The translations under genes and the position numbers were made by a program. DNA of 64,000 nt, from contig QXWO01000022.1 of the NCBI GenBank assembly GCA_009911035.1, forward strand, positions 16,906 to 80,905. Reading direction: 5' to 3'. The notes beneath the pieces were generated by a model. It saw only the letters and a program-made list of their open reading frames with translations, was not told the origin of the DNA and made no database searches. The stretch is from Lachnospiraceae bacterium. Lineage in GTDB: Bacteria > Bacillota > Clostridia > Lachnospirales > Lachnospiraceae. Below, piece by piece: positions 45,477 through 53,813 of this stretch (the first letter of the stretch is position 1; each line of letters opens with the position of its first letter).

Positions 45477-45510
45477 ACAATGAGTTGCTTTGCGGAGCGT
45501 GGCCGTGTTT
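45477..45510. repeat. ACAATAAG-type intergenic repeat
   Basis: The sequence ACAATGAGTTGCTTTGCGGA then GCGTGGCCGTGTTT directly follows a GGATG...CATCC hairpin. It matches the 37-base unit at 9238 over most of its length. Confidence 0.6.
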
Positions 45511-45573
45511 ACGGTAATATGCCTGCTTCAAAAGTGTGCGGTGTTTGTTACTTTAAATGTACGAGGATATAAG

Positions 45574-46083
45574 ATGGAAGAATTGCTAAAAGTGGGGATT
45601 ATTGCATCCACCCATGGGGTGAGAGGGGAAGTCAAGGTATTTCCCACGACAGACGATGTAAACCGTTTTAAAAAATTGAAAACAGTGCTGCTTGATACGG
45701 AGAAGGAAATGCTTACCTTAAATATAGAGTCCGTGAAGTTTTTCAAGCAGTTTGCCATATTGAAATTTAAGGAATTTGACAATATCAATGCTATTGAGAA
45801 ATATAAAGGAAAGAGCCTTCTGGTCACAAGGGAAAATGCAGTGAAACTGAAAAAGGACGAATATTTCATTGCAGATTTGATTGGCGTGAATGTCTCATCG
45901 GAGGACGGTTCGCTGAGGGGGCAGCTTAAGGATGTGATACAGACAGGCGCAAATGATGTGTATGTCATCGGGCTGGAGGACGGCCGGGAACTTCTTCTTC
46001 CGGCAATCAGGGAGTGTGTGCTGGATGTGAACCTGGAGGAAGGCAGCATGAAGATACATGTGCTTGAGGGATTGTTAGATTAA
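45574..46083 (+). CDS. rimM: Ribosome maturation factor RimM
   Basis: The 169-residue protein starts [20 protein letters not shown], the RimM N-domain signature. The PRC-barrel half follows ([34 protein letters not shown]). It assists 30S subunit 3' domain assembly by binding uS19. ATG 45574 has GAGGA upstream. Earlier in-frame starts run through the repeat and are rejected. trmD follows. Confidence 0.94.
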   Translation: MEELLKVGIIASTHGVRGEVKVFPTTDDVNRFKKLKTVLLDTEKEMLTLNIESVKFFKQFAILKFKEFDNINAIEKYKGKSLLVTRENAVKLKKDEYFIADLIGVNVSSEDGSLRGQLKDVIQTGANDVYVIGLEDGRELLLPAIRECVLDVNLEEGSMKIHVLEGLLD

Positions 46084-46180
46084 GCGATTTTCAAACATGC
46101 ACAGGCCAAATGTGTTAAACAGTATAGGTACAGGTGCCATGGTTTGCTGGCTGGGATAGAAAGGTTAGGGAGCTGAAACT

Positions 46181-46960
46181 TTGAATTTTCATGTACTCAC
46201 GCTGTTTCCGGAAATGATAAGACAGGGACTGGACATCAGTATTATTGGCCGGGCACTTGCCGGCGGTATCATTTCTCTTGAAGCAGTTAACATCAGGGAC
46301 TACACAATAAGTAAACATAAAAAGGTGGATGATTATACGTATGGAGGAGGCGCAGGCATGCTGATGCAGGCGCAGCCTGTTTATGATGCGTGGAAAGCCG
46401 TTTGTGATAAAATAAAAGAACGTGCCAATAAAGACAGGGAGCAAACTACTGTAGAGGATGGGGATCTGGGATCTGCTGCAATGCCTGGACAAGCGGGAAA
46501 ATCTGCCAGAGTGATCTATGTTACCCCTCAGGGAAAAACCTTTCATCAGGGTATGGCACGGGAGTTTGCAAAGGAGGAAGATTTGATTTTCCTATGCGGC
46601 CATTATGAAGGAATTGATGAGAGGGTGCTGGAGGAAATTGTCACCGACTATGTGTCTATCGGCGATTATGTCCTGACAGGCGGGGAACTGCCTGCCATGG
46701 TGATGATTGACGCTATTGCCAGAATGGTGCCGGGAGTTTTAAGCAATAAGGATTCCGGCGAGACGGAGAGCTTTAGTAATCACCTGTTGGAATATCCCCA
46801 GTATTCAAGACCTGCAGTCTGGCATGAAAAAAGCGTGCCGGAAATTCTCTTGTCCGGTGACCACAAAAAGGTAGATGAATGGAGACTGGAACAGTCAATA
46901 AAGCGTACGAAAGAAATAAGGCCCGATCTGTATGAAAAATGGGTGTTGGGAAGAAGGTAA
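46181..46960 (+). CDS. trmD: tRNA (guanine-N1)-methyltransferase
   Basis: This SPOUT-class enzyme methylates G37 of tRNAs reading CNN codons. The 259-residue protein has a TTG start at 46181 giving MNFHVLTLFPEM, with AGGTTAGGGAG upstream. It contains DYTYGGGAGMLMQ, the knot motif LCGHYEGIDERV and GDYVLTGGELP. An insertion of roughly 20 residues (NKDREQTTVEDGDL... near 88-110) lies before VIYVTPQGKTF. The usual next gene, rplS, is missing because accessory DNA begins here. Confidence 0.94.
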   Translation: MNFHVLTLFPEMIRQGLDISIIGRALAGGIISLEAVNIRDYTISKHKKVDDYTYGGGAGMLMQAQPVYDAWKAVCDKIKERANKDREQTTVEDGDLGSAAMPGQAGKSARVIYVTPQGKTFHQGMAREFAKEEDLIFLCGHYEGIDERVLEEIVTDYVSIGDYVLTGGELPAMVMIDAIARMVPGVLSNKDSGETESFSNHLLEYPQYSRPAVWHEKSVPEILLSGDHKKVDEWRLEQSIKRTKEIRPDLYEKWVLGRR

Positions 46961-46990
46961 CTGCATGGAAGTTGCAGTTAAGAAATTTTT
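46959..46990 (+). terminator. Terminator after trmD
   Basis: AACTGCA (46959-46965) pairs with TGCAGTT (46973-46979), followed by AAGAAATTTTT. It marks the edge of the core block. Confidence 0.7.
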
Positions 46991-47211
46991 GCGGAAATTC
47001 TAAAGCAATACCGCAGGGTTACATACACCAATCTTCTCACAAGCGGCAGGCTCAACGCGCAGGTACAGGAACGCTTTGAAAGGCTCATAAAGGGCATGAA
47101 ACAAGCACAGGGGAAACGCCTAAAGGAAGAAAATACTTTAGAATGGGTACAGTCTATAACATAAGGGCTTGTGTGTGGGAGCTTGTGAATAAGGAAATCA
47201 TTTACGCATAG
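46991..47211 (+). pseudogene. TnpV-like transposon protein, C-terminal remnant
   Basis: Frame 46991-47164 reads AEILKQYRRVTYTNLLTSGR, then a diverged middle, then ENTLEWVQSIT before a stop. The next frame resumes NIRACVWELVNKEIIYA and stops at 47209-47211. The joined pattern RRVTYTNLLTSG...WVQ...NIR...E matches TnpV, an accessory protein of Tn4451/Tn1549-type mobile elements. A small deletion (about four bases) between the two parts broke the frame, and the N-terminal half is absent. A transposon scar is the likely reading. Confidence 0.7.
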
Positions 47212-47220
47212 ATAACATAG

Positions 47221-47249
47221 CGGCAGAGGGTAAGTGCTCTGCCGTTTTT
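47221..47249 (+). terminator. Terminator behind the TnpV remnant
   Basis: CGGCAGAG (47221-47228) pairs with CTCTGCCG (47237-47244), then a T run. Confidence 0.8.
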
Positions 47250-47417
47250 CTTTCCCCACGTCTTTTTGCGTACCGGGGCTGCTTTACATCTGTTTCCCTC
47301 CTCCTGACTGGTTTTCAGACAGTATTTCCATACCGTCACTTTTACCAATCCCAAAAGTTAACCACATTCGACCTTTTCGGCAGTCTATGCTATATTTCCT
47401 TTAAAGGAAAGTACGCT

Positions 47418-47615
47418 GTGGAACAGCAGAACTTACACAAAAAGGCAGAAGAAATATAGGAAGAACGCATCCGGGAAATGGAACAGGTTATTTCCCTTCT
47501 CGAAGAAGAAAACATCCTACAGAAACAGCTGATTGAAGAACTGCAGGAAGAAAACCGTATGTTGGAAGGGCAGGCATGGAAATGTCCATGGGTATTTTCC
47601 TTTGTTTGGATTTAG
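47418..47615 (+). pseudogene. Coiled-coil coding remnant, family not recognised
   Basis: One frame reads VEQQNLHKKAEEI, a TAG at 47457-47459, then EERIREMEQVISLLEEENIL and further Glu/Leu/Gln heptads to about 47575. It ends at a TAG at 47613. The heptad pattern is too regular for chance, and the internal stop argues for a decayed gene from the same mobile element as the TnpV scar. The frame is open further upstream to about 47262 without a recognisable start. Of the remaining gap (47250-47888), only the elements listed here could be supported. Confidence 0.4.
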
Positions 47616-47644
47616 ATTTTTTGGAGTGAACTCTAAAAAATCTA
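47613..47644. terminator. AT-rich inverted repeat, probable bidirectional terminator
   Basis: TAGATTTTTTGGAG (47613-47626) and CTCTAAAAAATCTA (47631-47644) form a 14-bp stem with one G-U pair and a TGAA loop. Confidence 0.55.
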
Positions 47645-47775
47645 ACCCTAAGTTTACAGGGGAAAGCTAAATATTTCACTACACGTTCTTATTTGGCGCT
47701 TACCTTGCAAAGCAAAATAAAAAGGTTTGGAAATGGAAAAATTATATTGGTTCGGATGTCAGAAAAACAATATTA

Positions 47776-47801
47776 TTGCATTTTAATCATCAATAATGCA
47801 A
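47776..47801. promoter_or_regulatory. Inverted repeat upstream of hsp20, possible operator
   Basis: TTGCATT (47776-47782) and AATGCAA (47795-47801) flank a 12-base AT-rich centre. It ends a few bases upstream of the -35 region of the hsp20 promoter. Confidence 0.4.
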
Positions 47802-47805
47802 AACA

Positions 47806-47840
47806 TTCACTTCACTTTTCTGGAATAGTGTGTTTTAATA
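47806..47840 (+). promoter_or_regulatory. hsp20 promoter with shared TTCACTTCACTTT element
   Basis: TTCACTTCACTTT (47806-47818) and TGTTTTAAT (extended -10, TTTAAT at 47834-47839) with TTCACT as -35 at 17-base spacing. The same two blocks at the same 22-base offset stand upstream of the CIRCE/groES remnant at 49336. Confidence 0.6.
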
Positions 47841-47888
47841 ACCATAAAGAAAGCAGAATGCTTTCGGCTATGAAAGGAGCGATGATTT

Positions 47889-48320
47889 ATGCTATTACCT
47901 AGTATTTTCGGAGAAAGTCTACTGGATGAATTTTTTGATCATCCGCATCAGAGAACCCATTTCCAGTCCCATGCGTCCGAGATGATGAGGACAGATGTCA
48001 AGGATTTGGGAAATGTTTATGAGATGACCATGAACCTTCCCGGCATAAAAAAGGAGAATGTAAAGGCTGAACTGAAAGACGGATATCTGACAATTAGTGC
48101 GGCATCAATTTCCCATAAGGATGAAAAAGACAGTGATGGGGTATATATCAGGCGGGAGCGTTACGCAGGAGCTTGCAGCAGAAGTTCCTATGTAGGAGAG
48201 AATGTGAAGCAGGAAGATATCAAAGCCCGTTTTGAGGATGGAACATTGAAACTGCAGGTTCCGAAAATCAGTAAAGAAGTAGTTATGGAGAATCCAAACT
48301 ATATTACAATTGAAGGCTGA
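47889..48320 (+). CDS. Small heat shock protein, Hsp20/alpha-crystallin family
   Basis: The 143-residue ATP-independent chaperone has an N-terminal arm (MLLPSIFGESLLDEFFD), then the alpha-crystallin domain (about 35-140) with MNLPGIKKENVKAELKDG and GVYIRRERYAGACSRSSYV. The C-terminal I-x-I-like end is YITIEG. AAAGGAGCG precedes ATG 47889. Its promoter shares its layout with the groES remnant 1.5 kb downstream, pointing to common stress control. The gene is close in type to Hsp18 of clostridia. Confidence 0.93.
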   Translation: MLLPSIFGESLLDEFFDHPHQRTHFQSHASEMMRTDVKDLGNVYEMTMNLPGIKKENVKAELKDGYLTISAASISHKDEKDSDGVYIRRERYAGACSRSSYVGENVKQEDIKARFEDGTLKLQVPKISKEVVMENPNYITIEG

Positions 48321-48363
48321 CGGGTTCTGCACAACGGGTAGATAGATATTTATACATTGAATG

Positions 48364-48405
48364 AAAAAGCGATAAGGAGACTTTCGGGTATCCATATCGC
48401 TTTTT
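48364..48405. terminator. Bidirectional terminator between hsp20 and the LysR gene
   Basis: AAAAAGCGATA (48364-48374) and TATCGCTTTTT (48395-48405) form a perfect 11-bp stem with A and T runs on both sides, serving the two convergent genes. Confidence 0.88.
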
Positions 48406-48409
48406 GTGT

Positions 48410-49288
48410 TTAACTGTAAGATGTATTTGTAACAATGGAAATAAATTTTTTCAAAAGAGGGCTTTGAGAACTTTTCTTAAAGAAGATACCATAGGATAAA
48501 GGCTCGCCGTCTTTTAAGGGAATCCCGCGGATATCCGTGTTTACAAAATTCATCAGCGGAAGAACAGAGCAGCCATAACCTGCCCTTACAAGTGTAAGGA
48601 GTACCTGCAGGTTTTCACACATATAAGTGGACTCTGGTGGGATATGCTGTGAAATCTGATTTTGCATTTCCGCAACTCTGGCGGGGATTGCATAGGAATT
48701 GCAGACGACAATATTTTCCAGGTACAGTTCTTCTTTTGCAAGCTCCGGGCGTTCGGCATAGGGGTGTGAGGCTGGAACAATACAGCACAGTGGTATCTGG
48801 AATAGTTCTCTGTAAACTGTGTCATTTTTTATTGGAATATCTTCCTGAAAACCAAACAGAAGATCCAGTTCATCTTGATAGAAAAGATTTAAAATAGATC
48901 TGTGAGGGATCACTTTTAAAAATGGATAAAGTTCGGGAATCTGCTGTTTGCAGGATTTGAGTACCTTGCAGAGCAGGTCCAGGTTAGCTTCATTCTGACA
49001 TCCAATGATTAGGACCTGTATATTTGTACTTTGGTGGCGCTGTATTTTTTGCTCAGCAACTTTTAACCTGCCCATAACATTTTTCGCATCTTCTAAAAAA
49101 CTGATTCCGGCGGGGGTAAGGGTAACTGTCCTGGTAGTACGGTGTAGAAGTTTTGTTCCCAATTCATCTTCCAGCGAATGAATCTGCCGGGAGACCGCTG
49201 ATTGCGTAATCTTTAAAATTTCAGCAGCTCTTGCAAAGTTCAGGTTTTCGGCAACCTGGATAAAGCTCTTTAACTGGTCTGTATTCAT
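48410..49288 (-). CDS. LysR family transcriptional regulator
   Basis: The 292-residue regulator has an N-terminal winged HTH (MNTDQLKSFIQVAENLNFARAAE, ITQSAVSRQIHSLEDELG) and a C-terminal LysR substrate-binding domain. Reading on the minus strand, GAGGTG lies 6 bases before the ATG at 49288, which fixes the start. It is divergent from the CIRCE/groES remnant and MATE gene, so it may regulate that unit. The effector is unknown. Confidence 0.92.
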   Translation of the reverse strand: MNTDQLKSFIQVAENLNFARAAEILKITQSAVSRQIHSLEDELGTKLLHRTTRTVTLTPAGISFLEDAKNVMGRLKVAEQKIQRHQSTNIQVLIIGCQNEANLDLLCKVLKSCKQQIPELYPFLKVIPHRSILNLFYQDELDLLFGFQEDIPIKNDTVYRELFQIPLCCIVPASHPYAERPELAKEELYLENIVVCNSYAIPARVAEMQNQISQHIPPESTYMCENLQVLLTLVRAGYGCSVLPLMNFVNTDIRGIPLKDGEPLSYGIFFKKSSQSPLLKKFISIVTNTSYS

Positions 49289-49335
49289 GGGTTTCACCTC
49301 GATTATTGCGTTTTCGTCATTGATAATACCATATT

Positions 49336-49370
49336 TTCACTTCACTTTCAAGAGCTGGTGTGCTTTAATA
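49336..49370 (+). promoter_or_regulatory. groESL-remnant promoter with shared TTCACTTCACTTT element
   Basis: TTCACTTCACTTT (49336-49348) and TGCTTTAAT (extended -10, TTTAAT at 49364-49369) have the same spacing as at 47806. Transcription would begin about 70 bases before the CIRCE element. Confidence 0.6.
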
Positions 49371-49445
49371 TAGCATATAGTCTGACAGGGTTATATTGCT
49401 AACAGAGTCTGCCAGTGGTGGCTGGCATATTTTTTTAGACAAGGA

Positions 49446-49472
49446 TTAGCACTCGGAGGACATGAGTGCTAA
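49446..49472. promoter_or_regulatory. CIRCE operator (HrcA-binding site)
   Basis: TTAGCACTC, nine bases (GGAGGACAT), GAGTGCTAA: a perfect copy of the CIRCE consensus for the heat-shock repressor HrcA. It lies 27 bases before the groES remnant. Confidence 0.95.
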
Positions 49473-49499
49473 CAGTAAACAGAAAGGCAGGTAACAGGA

Positions 49500-49622
49500 A
49501 TGAAATTAAGACCATTAGGTGACAGAGTAATTTTCTCTAAATATGCAGGAACGGAAATAAAGGTTGATGAAGTAGAATACATCATCGTTTCCCAGAAAGA
49601 CATCATTGCAATTGTAGGGTAA
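49500..49622 (+). pseudogene. groES: groES with a large in-frame internal deletion
   Basis: The 40-residue frame joins the GroES N terminus (MKLRPLGDRVI) directly to its C terminus (FSKYAGTEIKVDEVEYIIVS, then QKDIIAIVG). About 50 residues, including the mobile loop that contacts GroEL, are missing, yet the frame stays open. CIRCE and a ribosome binding site (AGGTAACAGG) are retained. It cannot act as a normal co-chaperonin. A small peptide product is possible. Confidence 0.85.
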
Positions 49623-49667
49623 CCGGCAAAAAACAGACAGAGGTTTAAAGAAAGAAGAAATTGAATC

Positions 49668-49957
49668 ATGGCAAAAGAAATTAGTTTTGACATTAACTGG
49701 AGAACCGTTACGAGAATATGGATGCGCAGTTGGTGAAGGAGGTTGCCGCCAAGACGAATGACACTGCAGGAGATGGCACTACCACAGCGACTGTGCTGAC
49801 GCAGGCCCTGGTCCGGGAGGGATTGAAAAATATTGCGGCCGGGGCGAACCCCATCATTCTCCGCAAAGGCATGAAAAAAGCAAAAGAGGCAGATGTCCGT
49901 GCGATTGAAGATGCCGGATGCCCGCTCAGCAGATTTATAAAACCAGGAGGTAGAAAA
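49668..49957 (+). pseudogene. groEL: groEL fragment, multiply deleted
   Basis: ATG 49668 begins [10 protein letters not shown] as in GroEL, then a deletion shifts frame. From about 49703 another frame continues GroEL sequence: [59 protein letters not shown], matching about residues 70-130 of GroEL (the ATP-binding DGTTT). The rest of the chaperonin is gone. This second frame stays open and runs in frame into the MATE gene at 49958. Functional groESL must be elsewhere in the genome. Confidence 0.85.
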
Positions 49958-51352
49958 ATGGAAGCAACAATAACGAAAACCAACCCTCTCGGCACAGAAA
50001 GGGTTGGAAAACTGATGATGCGTTATGCAGTGCCAAGCATTATTTCCATTGTGGTGAATTCACTGTATAACATGGTAGACCAGGTCTTTATCGGCCAGGG
50101 GGTAGGATACCTTGGAAATGCGGCAACGAATGTAATTATGCCGATTTCAACGATTATGTTGGCTCTCGGCTTTATGTTTGGGGACGGGGCGGCAGCTTTT
50201 ATGAGCCTGCACCTTGGGAAAAAGGAACCGGAAAAGGCCGCAAAAGGCATAGGGAATATGGTAGCGATAGTCATTGGAACTGGAATTGTCCTGCTGATCT
50301 TGTTTGAATTGTTTTTGACACCGCTTTGCCGGCTGTTTGGGGCTACGGATAACGTACTTCCTTATGCGCTGGACTATGGACGGATCATTGTACTTGGATT
50401 TCCATTTTCAATCATATGTTCTGCTTTTGGAAGCCCGATCCGTGCTGACGGCAGACCGAAGATAAGCATGGTCGGTCTCCTGATCGGATGTGCTACAAAC
50501 ATGATTCTTGACCCAATTTTCATTTTTGTATGCGGGTGGGGCGTAAAAGGAGCTGCATGGGCAACGATACTGGGGCAGGTATTGAACGCGCTTTACTTTA
50601 TTATTTGTTTGTTTCAATTTAAGTCAATTAAAATAAAAAAAGAATATTTTATTCCGGATGTAAAGGTTGTGGGGAACATCGCTTCTCTTGGAACATCCAG
50701 CCTTATTTCACAGATTGCTTCGGTGTTCGTTATTGCAATCATGAATAATATGCTGGTAAAGTACGGGGCGGTTTCTAAATATGGAGCTGATATTCCCTTG
50801 GCAGCTTTGGGTGTCACGATGAAGGTCAGCCAGTTGATTACCGGAGTTACATTAGGGATTGCAAGCGGCGTGCAGCCAATTCTTGGATACAATTACGGAA
50901 GCAGACAGCATGATCGTGTTAAAAGTACATTGAAATGGTCGCTTATTTTGGGTACCGCAATCATGTTTGTGGCATTGTTTATCTTCCAGGTTTTCCCGGA
51001 GCAGATCATCGGTATTTTTGGACAGGAATCAGACCTTTATGTAGAATTCGCGGTAAAGTGTTTCCGCATTTATCTGCTTGCCTGTTTTCTGATCCCGTCG
51101 GGCGCAGTTGTAGGTATTTTTTTTCAGGCAATCGGAAAGCCGATTCCGGCTGCGGCGCTTACCCTTTCAAGGCAGATTATCCTGTTGATTCCTGCTATGC
51201 TGACTTTAGGTTATACAATGGGGGTGGAAGGAATTTTATGGGCAGGCCCGTTTTCTGACGCTTTGTCCGGAATTATTGCATTGATTACAGTGAAAGTATT
51301 CTGGAAACGTATTTTTGAGAATAAGGAACAAAAAGAAACAACAGGGAGGTAA
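49958..51352 (+). CDS. MATE family efflux transporter
   Basis: The 464-residue membrane protein has twelve predicted helices in two MatE halves. The family features are [21 protein letters not shown]-type helix 1, [17 protein letters not shown], and [14 protein letters not shown] in the second half. It exports cationic or drug-like compounds by Na+ or H+ antiport. ATG 49958 has AGGAGG 7 bases upstream. The groEL fragment is in frame upstream, so a longer 544-residue form starting at ATG 49718 could also be made. With CIRCE upstream, heat-shock control is possible. It is followed closely by a kinase-like gene. Confidence 0.92.
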   Translation: MEATITKTNPLGTERVGKLMMRYAVPSIISIVVNSLYNMVDQVFIGQGVGYLGNAATNVIMPISTIMLALGFMFGDGAAAFMSLHLGKKEPEKAAKGIGNMVAIVIGTGIVLLILFELFLTPLCRLFGATDNVLPYALDYGRIIVLGFPFSIICSAFGSPIRADGRPKISMVGLLIGCATNMILDPIFIFVCGWGVKGAAWATILGQVLNALYFIICLFQFKSIKIKKEYFIPDVKVVGNIASLGTSSLISQIASVFVIAIMNNMLVKYGAVSKYGADIPLAALGVTMKVSQLITGVTLGIASGVQPILGYNYGSRQHDRVKSTLKWSLILGTAIMFVALFIFQVFPEQIIGIFGQESDLYVEFAVKCFRIYLLACFLIPSGAVVGIFFQAIGKPIPAAALTLSRQIILLIPAMLTLGYTMGVEGILWAGPFSDALSGIIALITVKVFWKRIFENKEQKETTGR

Positions 51353-51358
51353 TGGATT

Positions 51359-51982
51359 ATGGCGGGTCAGGTTATTACAATCGGACGGCAATGTGGAAGC
51401 GGCGGACATACCATAGGGGAGCAGGTTGCAAAAATACTTGGCATTCCCTTTTATGACAGAGAACTGATAGAAATGACGGCGAAGGAAAGCGGCTTTGGAA
51501 AAGAGTTCGTGGAGGAACAGGGGGAACACCGTAACAGCAGTGTGCTGTATGATCTGGTGAAAAATTTATCTTATTCCCGTACCATGCCCTCTGGAAATTC
51601 GGAATACCTGCAGGATGAAATTTTCTTTGTCCAGAGAAAGATCATCACGGAACTTGCAGAAAAAGAACCCTGTGTGATTGTGGGACGCTGTGCGGATTCT
51701 ATTCTGAAAGAAACAGGAAACAGTCTGAATATCTATATTCATGCGGAAAAAGCATTTAAGGCAAAGCATCTTATGGAAAGAAACCGTGTGTCTTATGATG
51801 AGGCTGTCAGAGAAATGGAACGGCTGGATAAACGCAGGGCTTCCCATTATAAATATTATACGGACCAGGTATGGGGCCTTGCGGAGAACTACCATCTGTG
51901 CCTGGACAGCAGCCTGATTGGGATTGAAAAATGTGTTTCTGTAATCTGTGATATTTATCAGTCCATAAATGCAGGGCAATAG
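51359..51982 (+). CDS. Cytidylate kinase-like family protein
   Basis: The 207-residue protein starts with a P-loop-like ITIGRQCGSGGHTIGEQVAK, then LGIPFYDRELI, as in the cytidylate-kinase-like family (AAA_26). LKETGNSLNIYIHA and RNRVSYDEAVR-type segments follow. True Cmk has GPSGSGKST; here the loop is GRQCGSGG, which is typical of this uncharacterised branch. The substrate is unknown. It sits 6 bases after the MATE gene and is probably co-transcribed. Confidence 0.88.
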   Translation: MAGQVITIGRQCGSGGHTIGEQVAKILGIPFYDRELIEMTAKESGFGKEFVEEQGEHRNSSVLYDLVKNLSYSRTMPSGNSEYLQDEIFFVQRKIITELAEKEPCVIVGRCADSILKETGNSLNIYIHAEKAFKAKHLMERNRVSYDEAVREMERLDKRRASHYKYYTDQVWGLAENYHLCLDSSLIGIEKCVSVICDIYQSINAGQ

Positions 51983-52070
51983 AGAAAGGAAGAAGTTGGC
52001 AGTGGTCGTGATCCGGCACTGGCGTGATGACGTCAGGAGCAGTTGAGACGGGATTGTCAGGAGGGATTTT

Positions 52071-53813
52071 ATGTTTAAAACATTGGTAAAATACATTGGA
52101 GAATTTAAACGGGATGCCGTACTCACTCCTGTTCTTGTGGTTATGGAAGTAATCATGGAAGTGATCATTCCCATTATAATGGCGGTCATTATTGACTATG
52201 GCCTGGAAAGCCGGAGCCTTGGGAAAGTTGTGCTGATTGGGCTTGCCATGATCGTGGCGGCAATGCTGGCGTTGTGGTTTGGGGTGGAATCAGGCAGGAC
52301 GGCTTCCAGTGCCAGTTCCGGGTTTGCCATGAATCTGAGGCAGGAAATGTACGAGAAGATACAGACCTTTTCTTTTTCCAATATTGATAAATTTTCTACA
52401 GCAGGACTTGTGACCAGAATGACGACAGACGTGATGAACGTACAGCAGGCGTTCCAGATGTCCATCCGTATCTGCGTGAGGGCGCCGATCATGCTGGTCA
52501 GTGCGATGGTGATGACATTTATGATACACCCTCGTTTTGCCCACATTTTTTTGGTGGTGATCGTCTGTCTGGGAGCCGTGCTTGCCCTAATTTCATCGAA
52601 GGCAAATCCGACTTTAAGGAAAGTTTTTCATCAATACGATGAATTGAACGCAAAGGTGCAGGAAAATGTAAACGGAATACGGGTGGTAAAATCTTTTGTA
52701 CGTGAGGATCATGAGATTGGACGGTTTGAAACGGAAAGTGAAAAAATCCGCAGCCTATTTGTAAACGCGGAAAAGCTGATTGCACTGAATTCCCCTGTCA
52801 TGCAGTTTTCTATGTATTCATGTATTTTACTGATTTCATGGATGGGCGCAAAAATGATTATTGCGGGAAGCCTGACAGAAGGGCAGCTTATGAGTATGTT
52901 TACATACGTGATCAATATTCTGATCAGCCTGATGATGGTATCCATGACGTTTGTGATGCTCATTATGTCAAGGGCATCGGGGGAAAGGATTTCTGAGGTG
53001 CTGATGGAGGAGCCGGATTTATTTAACGTTTCCCATGCGGTCAGGGAGGTCGCGGATGGTTCTATTGATTTTGAACAGGTAGGTTTTGCGTATCCTTCTA
53101 ATCCCGGTAAGGAGGTAATCAGTGATCTGGATCTTCATATCAGACCGGGAGAAACCATTGGCGTTCTTGGGGGAACCGGGAGCGCAAAGTCCTCCTTTGC
53201 CGCTCTGATACCAAGGCTTTATGATGTCACAAGGGGCGAGGTGCGGGTTGGGGGCGTTCCAGTAAAGGATTATGACATGGCCAGTCTGCGGGACAGTGTG
53301 GCTGTGGTCCTCCAGAAAAATGTGCTCTTTTCCGGAACAATCAGAGAGAACCTGCGGTGGGGAAAAGAAGATGCAACGGATGATGAGATAATAAATGTGT
53401 GCCGGCTTGCCCAGGCGGATGAATTTATCCGGGATTTCCCGGAAGGATATGACACCCACATTGAGCGGGGCGGGACAAATGTATCGGGCGGGCAGAAACA
53501 GAGGCTCTGCATTGCCAGAGCGCTTTTAAAGAAACCGAAAATCCTGATCCTCGACGATTCCACAAGTGCAGTTGACACAAAGACGGATGCGCTGATCCGC
53601 AGGGCATTCAGGGAGAAGATACCGGATACCACAAAGATTATCATAGCCCAGAAAATCTCGTCGATCCAGGATGCAGACAGGATCCTGGTATTTGACAACG
53701 GCAGGATGAAATCAGTCGGCACCCATGAAGAACTGCTGGAAAGCAGCCCGATTTACAGAGAAATTTATGAGTCACAGACGAAGGAGGGCGGCGATGATGA
53801 TAGTAGGGAATAA
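52071..53813 (+). CDS. ABC exporter half-transporter with degenerate ATP site (BmrC-like)
   Basis: The 580-residue protein has six transmembrane helices (1-310) followed by an ATPase domain. Walker A is GGTGSAKSS, the signature NVSGGQKQRL, Walker B ILILDDSTSAVD with Asp replacing the catalytic Glu, and the switch IIAQKISSI with Gln replacing His. These changes mark the non-hydrolysing half of heterodimeric exporters. Its partner at 53794 has canonical residues. GGAGGG precedes the ATG. The two genes overlap by 20 bases. Likely role: export of drugs, lipids or peptides. Confidence 0.93.
   Translation: MFKTLVKYIGEFKRDAVLTPVLVVMEVIMEVIIPIIMAVIIDYGLESRSLGKVVLIGLAMIVAAMLALWFGVESGRTASSASSGFAMNLRQEMYEKIQTFSFSNIDKFSTAGLVTRMTTDVMNVQQAFQMSIRICVRAPIMLVSAMVMTFMIHPRFAHIFLVVIVCLGAVLALISSKANPTLRKVFHQYDELNAKVQENVNGIRVVKSFVREDHEIGRFETESEKIRSLFVNAEKLIALNSPVMQFSMYSCILLISWMGAKMIIAGSLTEGQLMSMFTYVINILISLMMVSMTFVMLIMSRASGERISEVLMEEPDLFNVSHAVREVADGSIDFEQVGFAYPSNPGKEVISDLDLHIRPGETIGVLGGTGSAKSSFAALIPRLYDVTRGEVRVGGVPVKDYDMASLRDSVAVVLQKNVLFSGTIRENLRWGKEDATDDEIINVCRLAQADEFIRDFPEGYDTHIERGGTNVSGGQKQRLCIARALLKKPKILILDDSTSAVDTKTDALIRRAFREKIPDTTKIIIAQKISSIQDADRILVFDNGRMKSVGTHEELLESSPIYREIYESQTKEGGDDDSRE

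Noticed and set aside
47693-47888. Open frame upstream of hsp20
   Set aside because: It covers the inverted repeat and promoter region and has no coding features.
49500-49957. Intact groESL operon
   Set aside because: CIRCE and gene order fit, but both genes carry large deletions. Only scars remain.
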